Origin: Thiotrichales bacterium
Lineage (GTDB): Bacteria; Pseudomonadota; Gammaproteobacteria; UWMA-0217
DNA: 8,016 nt
NCBI GenBank assembly: GCA_024763135.1
Contig: JANTGD010000154.1
Coordinates: forward strand, 1 to 8,016
Reading direction: 5' to 3'
Shown: one piece after another, positions 1-7,621 of the stretch
How positions within the stretch are numbered: the first letter of the stretch is position 1
Layout of the letters: each line of letters begins with the position of its first letter
Translations under genes and position numbers: made by a program
Notes under the pieces: model-generated
Databases searched by the model: none
What the model was told of the DNA's origin: nothing
The model's input: only the letters and a program-made list of their open reading frames with translations

Positions 1-221
1 GGCAAAATCTGGAGAAAAAGCACAGTTTACACGCAGTAAATGAGCATTTTGAGCCACAATTAACGCTGGATCGTGCCAGCTGAGAGTTTTTCAACAATCT
101 GTTAAGCAATGACTTGGGCAACGATCGTTAGTATGTATACCCCCTCACTGAGCGGCAAGGCTGTTTTGCCTTGCAACAAAACAACCAGGCCGAGCAGTGT
201 GAGTGTATTCACCCGTTGTGG
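1..221. other. Non-coding region downstream of ppdK with small inverted repeats
   Basis: No credible gene is seen. The plus-strand frame open at base 1 stops at 37-39, and the short ATG frames are unconvincing. The stretch holds several small dyads: TTTAC/GTAAA at 26-40, GCTGG/CCAGC at 65-80 followed by a TTTTT run at 87-91, AACA/TGTT at 93-103, and the 7-bp hairpin at 155-174. The 65-91 structure could be a weak terminator for a plus-strand transcript entering from the left, but the T-run starts six bases after the stem. Confidence 0.4.
155..174 (-). other. Hairpin downstream of ppdK
   Basis: GCAAGGC (155-161) and GCCTTGC (168-174) form a perfect 7-bp stem with a 6-base loop, about 47 bases beyond the ppdK stop codon. 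Neither strand has a U-tract directly after the stem, so it is not a canonical Rho-independent terminator. It could still stabilise the 3' end of the ppdK mRNA or act with Rho. Confidence 0.4.
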
Positions 222-2978
222 TTACGCCAGTAGCGCGGCATGCGCAGCTGCCAGCCGGGCAACGGGTACTCTGGGGGCGGAGCAGGAGACGTAGTTCAGA
301 CCAATGTGATGGCAGAGCTTGATCGACGTGGGGTGACCGCCATGCTCACCGCAGATGCCGACGCTGAGATCTGGGTTGACTTCGCGCCCCCACTGCACAG
401 CCAGCTCCATTAGTTTGCCCACGCCTTCGGCATCGAGCACCTCGAAAGGGTTGTCCCGCAGGATGCCGGTGCGGTTGTACATGGGGAGAAACTTGTTTTC
501 CGCATCTTCACGTGAAAATGAAAATGTTGCCTGGGTCAAGTCGTTGGTGCCGAAAGAAAAGAATTCTGCCTTTTCCGCCAGCGCCCCGGCGCGCATGCAA
601 GCCCGAACGACCTCGATCATGGTGCCGAAGCGGGTACGGAGCTTTTGTCCTGTATTGGCCTCAACGGTGGCGCGAATTTCATCGACCATGGCCCTGACTC
701 TGACGAGTTCTTGTGGTGTGCTGACTTGTGGCACCATGATTTGGGCATGTACTTCCATGCCTTTAGCGAGGCATTCTGCTTCTGCCTCCATTATGGCGCG
801 AATCTGCATGCCGTAGATCTCAGGGAAAGTCAGCCCCAAACGCACACCACGATGTCCGAGCATGGGGTTGGTTTCCGACAGAGACCGGACTTTTCGCAAC
901 ATGGTTTCTTTTTTCTCGATCGCCTGTTCGACCAGATCTGCATTGACCATATTGCGCATGGAATCTGCTTCGCGGCGCGCCAGTTCGGGCTCTTGCAGCA
1001 GCATCATGCTGCCGGCCAATACGGACATGCCCTGAACCGAATTCCGCAGGTGGTAGAGTTTTTCCAGATCATCCAGGAGTTGCGATTCACTGGGTAGAAA
1101 CTCGTGTATGGGCGGATCGAGCAGGCGGATGGTCACAGGGCGCGGTGACATGACTTCAAAGATGACTTTGAAGTCGGAGCGCTGCATGGGGAGCAGCTTA
1201 TCCAATGCAGCCTGGCGCTGTGCCTGGTCTTCGGCAACGATCATTTCGATCACTACTGGCAGGCGTTCGACATCGTTGAACATGCGTTCGGTGCGGCACA
1301 GTCCAATGCCCATAGCACCATATTTCAATGCACGCGCGGCATCGGGGCCAGTATCTGCATTGGCCATGACCTTGAGCTTGGCGGCATCATCGGCCCATTG
1401 CAGCAGACGGCTCAGTTCAGGACTGAAATCGGCTTCGACCATCGGTACGGCACCGAGGTAGACATTACCGCTGCTGCCATCGATGGTGATCATATCTCCC
1501 TCGTGGATGACACTGTCGCCCATAATGGCCTCGCGACGCTGCACATCGACATGGATGCCTTCGGCGCCGGCTACGCAGGGCTTGCCCATGCCCCGCGCGA
1601 CCACGGCGGCATGCGAGGTTTTACCCCCGCGGCTGGTAAGAATGCCTTGAGAAGCGAAGAAACCATGAATATCTTCAGGCTTGGTTTCTTCACGGACTAA
1701 GATGACGTTCAGTCCCTGATCGCGACCCATTTGTTCGGCGCGGTCCGCATCAAAGACCGCCAAACCGCTGGCAGCGCCAGGTGATGCGGGAAGCCCCTGT
1801 GCGACAGGATGGGCACGCGCGCTGGGGTCGAGGCGCGGATAGAGCATCTGCTCCAGGTGTTCCGGGTCTATGCGTAACAGGGCTTGACGCCTGTCGATTA
1901 GGCCTTCGTGCACCATTTCTACTGAGCTGCGCACCATGGCGGGGGCGTTCATTTTGCCATTGCGGGTCTGCAGGCAATACAGCGTACCGCGTTCAATGGT
2001 GAATTCGAAGTCTTGCACTTCGTGATAGTGCGATTCGAGTTTTTGACGGAGTTCCTCGAGTTGAACTGCTTGTTCCGGCATCTCATCGGCCAGCGCGGAA
2101 ATTGGTTTGGGAGTGCGAATCCCGGCGACCACATCCTCTCCCTGGGCATTGACGAGGTACTCGCCAAACAGTTGGTTTTCACCTGTCCCTGGATTCCGCG
2201 TAAACGCAACCCCTGTTGCAGAATCGTTTCCCCGGTTACCGAAAACCATGGTGCATACATTAACGGCGGTGCCATTGGCCATGTCTGGGGTAATGTGGAA
2301 TTCCCGGCGGTAGTCAACTGCGCGTTTTCCCATCCATGAGCCGAATACGGCCTGGATAGCGATTTCCAGTTGTTCGTAGGGATCTTCGGGAAATGGCCGC
2401 CCGGTATGTTCCTCAAAAACCCGCAGAAAGCGCTCGCTGATCTCTTTGAGATCCTGTGCCGAGAGGCCCACGTCTTCGCGCACATGGGCCCGTTGTTTGA
2501 CTTCTTCGAACTCGGCATCGAACAGCTCGTCAGGCACATTCATGGCCACCTTACCAAATAATTGGATAAACCGGCGATAGGCATCGTAACCAAAGCGTGG
2601 ATCACCGGTTTGCGCAATCTCGCCTTCCAGCGTCTTGGCATTGAGGCCCAGATTGAGAATCGTGTCCATCATGCCCGGCATGGACATCGCAGAGCCGGAG
2701 CGGACCGAAACAAGCAGAGGATTGTCCGGATTGCCGAAACCCTTACCGGTTTTGGCTTCCACCTGCGCCATCTGCGCATGTACTTCGTCCATTAGGCCTT
2801 CCGGGAGTTTATTCCCGTCCAGGTATTCGAGGCAGGCTTCGGTAGTGATGACAAACCCAGGCGGCACGTTCAGGCCAAACTGGGTCATTTCACAGAGATT
2901 GGCACCTTTGCCCCCGAGTAGTTGTTTATTTTTTCCATCTCCTTCTTCGAATGAGTAAACATATTTTTTTTGGCTCAT
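222..2978 (-). CDS. ppdK: Pyruvate, phosphate dikinase (complete)
   Basis: This cytoplasmic enzyme catalyses pyruvate + ATP + Pi to PEP + AMP + PPi, reversibly, so it can serve gluconeogenesis or PPi-linked glycolysis. The protein is 918 residues, in the usual range for bacterial PPDK, and all three family domains are present. The N-terminal ATP-grasp domain (about 1-350) has GGKGANL at 22-28 and SVRSGSAMSMPGMMDT at 91-106. The central phosphohistidine domain has GGKTSHAAVVAR at 451-462, with predicted catalytic His456. The C-terminal PEP/pyruvate TIM barrel (about 530-918) has GHRGVRLG at 708-715, FGTNDLTQ at 809-816 and GICGEHGGHP at 874-883, with predicted general acid Cys876. Thr454, two residues before the catalytic His, matches the threonine phosphorylated by the PDRP regulatory protein in other PPDKs; no PDRP gene lies in the window. 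The ATG start is preceded by AAGGA ten bases upstream. There is no frameshift and no missing catalytic residue. PEP synthase is excluded by the PPDK-type motifs and domain layout. Confidence 0.97.
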   Translation of the reverse strand: MSQKKYVYSFEEGDGKNKQLLGGKGANLCEMTQFGLNVPPGFVITTEACLEYLDGNKLPEGLMDEVHAQMAQVEAKTGKGFGNPDNPLLVSVRSGSAMSMPGMMDTILNLGLNAKTLEGEIAQTGDPRFGYDAYRRFIQLFGKVAMNVPDELFDAEFEEVKQRAHVREDVGLSAQDLKEISERFLRVFEEHTGRPFPEDPYEQLEIAIQAVFGSWMGKRAVDYRREFHITPDMANGTAVNVCTMVFGNRGNDSATGVAFTRNPGTGENQLFGEYLVNAQGEDVVAGIRTPKPISALADEMPEQAVQLEELRQKLESHYHEVQDFEFTIERGTLYCLQTRNGKMNAPAMVRSSVEMVHEGLIDRRQALLRIDPEHLEQMLYPRLDPSARAHPVAQGLPASPGAASGLAVFDADRAEQMGRDQGLNVILVREETKPEDIHGFFASQGILTSRGGKTSHAAVVARGMGKPCVAGAEGIHVDVQRREAIMGDSVIHEGDMITIDGSSGNVYLGAVPMVEADFSPELSRLLQWADDAAKLKVMANADTGPDAARALKYGAMGIGLCRTERMFNDVERLPVVIEMIVAEDQAQRQAALDKLLPMQRSDFKVIFEVMSPRPVTIRLLDPPIHEFLPSESQLLDDLEKLYHLRNSVQGMSVLAGSMMLLQEPELARREADSMRNMVNADLVEQAIEKKETMLRKVRSLSETNPMLGHRGVRLGLTFPEIYGMQIRAIMEAEAECLAKGMEVHAQIMVPQVSTPQELVRVRAMVDEIRATVEANTGQKLRTRFGTMIEVVRACMRAGALAEKAEFFSFGTNDLTQATFSFSREDAENKFLPMYNRTGILRDNPFEVLDAEGVGKLMELAVQWGREVNPDLSVGICGEHGGHPTSIKLCHHIGLNYVSCSAPRVPVARLAAAHAALLA

Positions 2979-2988
2979 GGCTCGCTGT

Positions 2989-2993
2989 TCCTT
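2989..2993 (-). promoter_or_regulatory. Ribosome binding site of ppdK
   Basis: AAGGA on the minus strand lies 10 bases before the ATG at 2978. The spacing is slightly long but usable. It supports this ATG as the ppdK start, and the conserved N-terminus (YVYSFEEGDGKNKQLLGGKGANL) begins a few residues later. Confidence 0.6.
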
Positions 2994-3030
2994 TCTTGAA
3001 AAACTATTGCAAATTAAGACGGTAATCCGC

Positions 3031-3058
3031 TGTGTAGGCTAAGACAATCCCTAGTCAA
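3031..3058 (-). promoter_or_regulatory. Candidate sigma-70 promoter of ppdK
   Basis: On the minus strand TTGACT (plus 3053-3058) matches the -35 consensus at five of six positions. It is followed after 16 bases by TACACA (plus 3031-3036), a poor -10 match at three of six. It would give a leader of roughly 45 bases before the ppdK ATG. The good -35 and the position support it; the weak -10 keeps this tentative, and an activator-dependent promoter or a start elsewhere in the intergenic region is possible. Confidence 0.3.
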
Positions 3059-3423
3059 GGCTTATTCAGCGGGTCGCGGGTGCGCAATTAGCAGGCGCGC
3101 GCGCAAGCATCGCTGAGCGCTATCAGGGTGGTGCGGCACCGAGGATGGGTGTCCAAAGACCCAGACCCGGAGAGCGCCCCGGGTGTTACGGCTCGGTATT
3201 GCGTTTCCTGGCAAGGGCTGGGAGGCCATTACCAAAAGACGCGCCTTGATCTGTAGCGCCCTGAATGCGGCTTTGCTATGGATTGTCTTCAGTGGGAAAG
3301 GGGCCAACGGGGTGGTCGCTCGTCAGCACCAGTCAATGCTAAAAGAATAGAGTAGGGCGGAGTGGTTTTTATTGTCCTGTATCAACTCTGTGGAGGTTTC
3401 TGCGGGCGTGTTGAAATCAGGGG

Positions 3424-4212
3424 TTATGCGCCGCGCAAATATTGCTGCCATGCCTCGAAAAGCGCGGGGGTAACGGCACCGCAGGCAGAACGTGGTGTGA
3501 GTTCGGGCGTGAAGATCGACTCACCTTCCAAAGTGCTGGATGCTCCGCCGGTTTGGGAAAAGATGAACTGGCCGGCAGCGTAATCCCAGATATTTTGTTT
3601 GCCGTGCAAATAGATATGGCAGCGACCTGCAGCCAGCCAACACCAATCCAGCGCCACGGAGCCGAAACTCCGCTGTGAGGCGTAGGGAATGTCGACGACC
3701 AGTCGTGTAGCGAGCGTGGCCGGCAGGCGTTTGAAATCGATTAAGGCAATCGTTTTTTTCAGCGGCAGCGTGATTTGAGCGGACTCCAGGGCTGCACCAT
3801 TGAGCGTCGCAGTGGTGTTATCCCAAGCCTCAAAACATTCATTGCGACTGGGGTCGTACACCAGCCCATAGCGCACCGCACCGCGCTCGATCAGCGCTAA
3901 AGAAACCGAAAAATACGGGATACCGGCCGCAAAGTTGCTGGTACCGTCCAGTGGATCGAGACACCAAATCGGCTCCCCGGAGCTGATGAGTGCTTGTTGC
4001 TGCGCTGGCGTCATTTCTTCACCCAGTAGCGCGATGTCAGGCGTCAGTGTTTGCAGGGTGGTTATGATGCGTTGTTGGGTCGCGAGGTCGGCCTCGGTAA
4101 TAATGCTGCCATCGGCTTTTTCCGCTCGGTCGACCTTGGCGAAGCGTGGGAGTAGTTCCGCTTGGGCGATTGCTACAACCGCGTCTTTTATGGCAGTGAA
4201 GGGTAGATTCAT
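3424..4212 (-). CDS. Inositol monophosphatase family protein
   Basis: This is a Mg2+-dependent, Li+-sensitive-type phosphomonoesterase of the IMPase/FBPase/CysQ superfamily, probably cytoplasmic. At 262 residues it is full length for the family. The metal-site motifs are intact: TEAD at 39-42, GEE at 64-66 (predicted ligand Glu65), DPLDGTSNF at 86-94 (ligands Asp86 and Asp89) and the C-terminal IWDYAAG at 208-214 (ligand Asp210), followed by TGG at 221-223. The segment FGSVALDWCWLAAGR (183-197) is the usual substrate-side helix region. The start is an ATG with AAGGAG eight bases upstream (plus 4221-4226), overlapping the upstream GTPase stop by four bases (ATGA), so translation is probably coupled. 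Substrate is not determined: inositol-1-phosphate, 3'-phosphoadenosine 5'-phosphate, fructose-1,6-bisphosphate or another sugar phosphate are all possible. It is too divergent by eye to call SuhB or CysQ. Confidence 0.92.
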   Translation of the reverse strand: MNLPFTAIKDAVVAIAQAELLPRFAKVDRAEKADGSIITEADLATQQRIITTLQTLTPDIALLGEEMTPAQQQALISSGEPIWCLDPLDGTSNFAAGIPYFSVSLALIERGAVRYGLVYDPSRNECFEAWDNTTATLNGAALESAQITLPLKKTIALIDFKRLPATLATRLVVDIPYASQRSFGSVALDWCWLAAGRCHIYLHGKQNIWDYAAGQFIFSQTGGASSTLEGESIFTPELTPRSACGAVTPALFEAWQQYLRGA

Positions 4213-5870
4213 GCGGTGGGCTCCTTGCGAACGAAGATGCCGCCCAGCTCATCCAGGGGTTGCAACTTCAGTTGTTGGATATCGGCGTAGATGGTTTGCA
4301 GCTCATCGAGGTAGTGCCGGCGTTCTTGCTGTAACTGCCGCCAGCGGGTCTGGTACTCGGCTTGCAGCTCGACCATGGCCTGTTGTATGCCTTTTTCCAA
4401 ACCACTGCGCATTGCTGATGCCAGAGAAGGTTTCACCTTCATGCGGAGTAGCCAGGGTAACAGCCAGGCGAGCAACACCAAAAGCCCCGCGTTGATGACA
4501 AAATTGAACCCCAGAAATTCAGCCTGGCCGTGGGTACCTTGGTAGAAGCGTTGTAGTACATGGGTAATGGCCCAAAGTATTGCGGCCACCGGCAATCCCC
4601 AGCTCAACCACCCCAGCCAGCGATAGGCGCTACGTTGCAGGTGGGTGCCAGGATTGGCAAGCGCCGCATTAACGTGATCCTCGAGCGCACGGCGGACGAT
4701 GCTGCGTTCCTTGGCGATAATCTGCTCCAGAGATTGTTCGACAGGGGGATACGGCAGCTGGGCTGTTTGCAGCTCGTTGACCAGTTGCTCATTGAGCGCG
4801 GTGACACGTGTTTCGGCGCGTTCGTCCCACAGGCGTTCCACAATGTGCTGATTGTCCAGCGCAGGGGGCAGCGCGGTCGTGTGATTGGCGTCGTGGTCTT
4901 TGCCGATCAGCCGCTGTAACCAGACGCGTTGCCCCCCCATCCGGGGCGGGGTAAAACTTTGGCTCAGGGCTGCGAGACTGGTGTTCATTTGATTGCTAAT
5001 GTCAGAAATTCTACGCCGTACCAACTCATCCCAGCGGGACTGCATCTTTTGCCACTGCGCATCACTGCCGAGACGTTCGATGAACTGCTCGGCGCTTTTA
5101 TAAAGATCGTCGATGCGCGCTTCTACACCCAAGCGTTGCAAAATATCCAGCCCGTATTTCTCGATCGCTTGATTGATGGTTTGCTCAAGTTGGGGGAAGT
5201 CATCCTCGATGGGAGGTTCCACACAGCTGGTGCGCAGGACAATGGGGTCAATAAAACCCTCGTCCCTGAGTCGCTGCCGAAAGTCTTCCAATTGCTCGGG
5301 CCGGCCTTCGTCCCAATGGTTGATGACAAACAACCAAGCGTGGCGGTGGGCGCGTTGTTGAAGAAAGCGCCAGCCGATGTCGTCGTAGTACCGATCCGGA
5401 CTGACCACATAGATCACCCAGTCGACGTAGGGCAGCCAGGCCTGCACGATTTCCTGGTTGTGTGTTGCGGTGGAGTCGATATCCGGCATATCCAGCCAGG
5501 CAACCAGGCGACGGCTGCCCTGATCGTGGTAGGCGATGCGCGTCTCCTGGGTGGGCAGCTCTTCTGGCAGCATGTCGAGCTGAAAATCCTTGTGTAGGTA
5601 GAGCGTGACTTCGTGTGAGGTGGGTCGCTCCACACCGGTTTTGGCTACTTGCTCGCCTGCCAGTCGATTGAGGAGAGAGCTTTTACCCACGCCGGTACCG
5701 CCGAACAAGGCAACAATCAGAGGGCGGTGATTTTGTTTGCGAAACAGCAGGTCTACCTGCTGACGTTCGATATGTTCGAGTGGAATCAGATCGCTGGCGT
5801 TCAACCAGCCTTGTTGTTCCGCCTTGCGGGCCCATGCAAGGAGACGCTCGTACTGTGTTTGAAACCCCAT
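4209..5870 (-). CDS. Membrane-anchored large GTPase (YfjP/dynamin-like), second gene of a GTPase pair
   Basis: This P-loop GTPase of the TRAFAC class has a C-terminal membrane anchor. Counting from ATG (553 aa), the GTPase domain covers about 40-245. It contains the P-loop GGTGVGKSS (57-65), a G2-like VERPTS with candidate Thr84, a G3 variant DMPD (127-130, where most GTPases have DxxG) and a G4 NHWD (184-187, a form of NKxD). An alpha-helical middle follows, then two predicted transmembrane helices (about 417-440 and 453-475) and a charged, probably coiled-coil tail (about 490-535). This layout fits membrane-acting GTPases of the YfjP or bacterial dynamin-like kind, which is an inference. 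The ATG lies two bases after the upstream stop, with GGGAGG eleven bases before it. A TTG at 5876 sits five bases from the same GGGAGG and would add two residues and overlap the upstream stop by four bases. The specific function is unknown. Confidence 0.88.
   Translation of the reverse strand: MGFQTQYERLLAWARKAEQQGWLNASDLIPLEHIERQQVDLLFRKQNHRPLIVALFGGTGVGKSSLLNRLAGEQVAKTGVERPTSHEVTLYLHKDFQLDMLPEELPTQETRIAYHDQGSRRLVAWLDMPDIDSTATHNQEIVQAWLPYVDWVIYVVSPDRYYDDIGWRFLQQRAHRHAWLFVINHWDEGRPEQLEDFRQRLRDEGFIDPIVLRTSCVEPPIEDDFPQLEQTINQAIEKYGLDILQRLGVEARIDDLYKSAEQFIERLGSDAQWQKMQSRWDELVRRRISDISNQMNTSLAALSQSFTPPRMGGQRVWLQRLIGKDHDANHTTALPPALDNQHIVERLWDERAETRVTALNEQLVNELQTAQLPYPPVEQSLEQIIAKERSIVRRALEDHVNAALANPGTHLQRSAYRWLGWLSWGLPVAAILWAITHVLQRFYQGTHGQAEFLGFNFVINAGLLVLLAWLLPWLLRMKVKPSLASAMRSGLEKGIQQAMVELQAEYQTRWRQLQQERRHYLDELQTIYADIQQLKLQPLDELGGIFVRKEPTA
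4221..4226 (-). promoter_or_regulatory. Ribosome binding site of the phosphatase gene
   Basis: AAGGAG on the minus strand lies within the end of the second GTPase gene, 8 bases before the phosphatase ATG at 4212. Together with the ATGA stop-start overlap, it shows that the phosphatase is translated from the GTPase operon message. Confidence 0.75.
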
Positions 5871-5872
5871 AC

Positions 5873-7621
5873 TCAAGCAAGCCTCCCGAGTGCATCTTCT
5901 GCTTTTTCCAGGGAGTTGGAGGAAATTCCAAATAGTGTCTGGCGGTTCATTTGTTCGGGTAGGCGTAACAGACGAGCTTGCATGGGTTGAATGACATGGG
6001 TCTGTACCGATTCAAGTTGGGCTTTTTTCAGTTCCGCCTCTACCTGCGTCATATAGCGCCCGACGGCGCCTTCGGTCAACATGGAGGTAAAGCTGAGCAT
6101 TGCAGGGGTGAGTATCAGATCGTTGACCCCAATGCCCCCGGTTTTTAAGGCGAGCACGACGGCAGCGGCATCTGCGGTGACCCGCGCGGCCCTCAGGCTA
6201 TTGAGGGTGGCGGGATGTTTTTGCAAATGGGCGAACAGTTTGTCGGCCGCCAGTTGAATCTGTGGGGCAAAAGCGCGTTGATGGGATTCAATGGACTGTA
6301 TGAGTAAGTGTTCGAGTTCCGGGCGCTGCTCCTGAAGCGTGCTCCAGAGTTGTTGCCACCAGCCCTGATGATGTTGGTCTCCCACTGCATGATCGCCACT
6401 TTCGCGCAGCAAGTGAGTCAGCCCTGCGGCAATCACCGTTTGCAGGGTTTCGGTTTCATGATCTTTGGGTTGGAACTTTCCGTTTTTGTCCGGTTGTTTT
6501 TTAATAAAATTACGATAGAGGGTACGCGCAGGCCAAGTCAGCGTATTGCGGATACGCGCCAGTGAGGTGGCGATACCCGGTAGTTCCAGCAGTTCTAACA
6601 GGCGCACGATGGCTTGTTGCATCGTATCCCCGTAATCGGGGTTACGCAGATAGTCCCGTTCATACTGTCCTCGAGCGTTTTCCAGGGTTTCGCTGACCAT
6701 ACGGGTCCAAATATCTCGAGCCTGGAGCTCTAGGCGTACCGGTCCAGTCCATTCGAGCCAGTGGCGTTGTAGAAAGCGTTTTATGAGTTGCGCTGATACC
6801 GGTTCCTTGGGCTGTTCGAGATTGTCGCGCAGCCGTTCGCTCAGCAATGGGGCGGCTTCCGTTTGCTGCAAGGTCTTAAAACTAGCTTGCTCCAGATACG
6901 GCAGACTGAGAATCCCCGATTGCGCAATCCCTTCCTGCGCAAATTTATTGGTGACAGCAACTTCCAGCGCGGCCTCTGTCTGCGCAGGTGCTTTATTTAC
7001 AATGACCAGCAGCGGACGGGGGACTTCCGCGAGCAGGCGCAGCGTTTCCCACACCGATTGATCGGCATATTTCTCCTTACTCACTACCAGTACAATCGTA
7101 TCGGCAATTGCACAGACTTTGGGTACGGCAAAGCGGTAGTTACGTGAACTGACAGAATCAAAATCCGGTGTATCCCAAAAAATGGCCGGCCGATACGCAG
7201 GTTGCGCGTCAGCGGGCAGCTCGACCAACGCAAACGCTTTGAGTTCATCGGCGGACAGGGCGTTGGGCGGTGTAGGCGTAAGACCCGCCAGCAAACTGGT
7301 AACAGTGGCTTTGAGGTCGGCGTCGAGTGTCTCAGTGGAGAATCCCTGTGGATGGCGGGTAAATCCAGCCAAGGCGCTTGATTCGGCCACAGCTGCCCCC
7401 GTCAATAGATTGGTGAGCGTACTTTTACCCGCCTGCGTCGGACCAATGATTACGATTTGTTTGGGGAACTCGGAGAGCGTGGGGTCTAGCAGCTGGCGCA
7501 ACAACAGGGCTTCGGCGTAAACCAAAGACACCGTTTCGTGACTGTCTTCGTCAAGATGGCGCTGCCGTTCCAACAGTTCCGAGATAAACGTGTAAAGAGT
7601 CTCTAGTGGCGACATTTCCAT
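5873..7621 (-). CDS. Large P-loop GTPase, first gene of a GTPase pair
   Basis: This is a predicted GTP-binding protein of about 582 residues, unrelated in detail to the GTPase encoded downstream. Counting from ATG 7621, an N-terminal helix (about 5-50) precedes the P-loop GPTQAGKST (60-68). Next come FTRHPQG (87-93, possible switch region), a G3 variant DTPD at 150-153 (Asp in place of the usual Gly) and NKAP at 209-212, which has the NK of G4 but Pro in place of the specificity Asp. The long C-terminal part is alpha-helical. It contains a hydrophobic, glycine-containing stretch at about 484-518 (VVLALKTGGIGVNDLILTPA...) that could insert in or lie on the membrane, then a charged helical tail. 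It is the first gene of a compact operon with a second GTPase and a phosphatase. The start is uncertain: TTG 7627, ATG 7621 and ATG 7615 are all in frame and none has a clear Shine-Dalgarno site. A partner role for the downstream GTPase is inferred. Confidence 0.87.
   Translation of the reverse strand: MEMSPLETLYTFISELLERQRHLDEDSHETVSLVYAEALLLRQLLDPTLSEFPKQIVIIGPTQAGKSTLTNLLTGAAVAESSALAGFTRHPQGFSTETLDADLKATVTSLLAGLTPTPPNALSADELKAFALVELPADAQPAYRPAIFWDTPDFDSVSSRNYRFAVPKVCAIADTIVLVVSKEKYADQSVWETLRLLAEVPRPLLVIVNKAPAQTEAALEVAVTNKFAQEGIAQSGILSLPYLEQASFKTLQQTEAAPLLSERLRDNLEQPKEPVSAQLIKRFLQRHWLEWTGPVRLELQARDIWTRMVSETLENARGQYERDYLRNPDYGDTMQQAIVRLLELLELPGIATSLARIRNTLTWPARTLYRNFIKKQPDKNGKFQPKDHETETLQTVIAAGLTHLLRESGDHAVGDQHHQGWWQQLWSTLQEQRPELEHLLIQSIESHQRAFAPQIQLAADKLFAHLQKHPATLNSLRAARVTADAAAVVLALKTGGIGVNDLILTPAMLSFTSMLTEGAVGRYMTQVEAELKKAQLESVQTHVIQPMQARLLRLPEQMNRQTLFGISSNSLEKAEDALGRLA
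5882..5887 (-). promoter_or_regulatory. Ribosome binding site deciding the start of the second GTPase
   Basis: GGGAGG on the minus strand lies inside the last codons of the upstream GTPase gene. It stands 11 bases before the ATG at 5870 and 5 bases before a TTG at 5876. ATG is preferred by codon and TTG by overlap style (TTGA). Either way, initiation is adjacent to termination of the upstream gene, which implies coupling. Confidence 0.55.

Larger units (their letters stand above)
2979..3423. other. Intergenic region between the phosphatase gene and ppdK
   Basis: These 445 bases hold no gene that I can support. On the right, just after the phosphatase stop codon, no strong terminator with a U-tract is visible. 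In the middle are three adjacent stem-loops (3130-3140, 3146-3163, 3165-3184) and a GC alternation near 3095-3104. On the left are the candidate ppdK promoter and ribosome binding site. An 81-codon minus frame (3062-3307) starts only with TTG, has no good ribosome site and resembles no family I know, so I treat it as spurious. No tRNA T-loop consensus is present. Confidence 0.5.

Noticed and set aside
65..91. Plus-strand Rho-independent terminator (GCTGG stem and TTTTT)
   Set aside because: The stem is only 5 bp and the T-run starts six bases after it; no plus-strand gene is visible upstream in the window.
355..2958. Many plus-strand frames opposite ppdK
   Set aside because: They are antisense shadows of a strongly conserved gene and have no family resemblance.
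3095..3104. GCGCGCGCGC run as a functional Z-DNA or repeat element
   Set aside because: Ten bases of GC alternation in a GC-rich intergenic region can be chance, and nothing around it supports a role.
3062..3307. 81-codon minus-strand frame between the phosphatase gene and ppdK
   Set aside because: It begins only with TTG, lacks a ribosome site, is rich in Arg/Pro/Ala as expected of chance GC-rich reading, and shows no motif.
4929..5597. 222-codon plus-strand frame opposite the second GTPase
   Set aside because: It lies wholly antisense to the G domain and middle region of a well-supported gene; its length follows from the codon pattern of the real gene.
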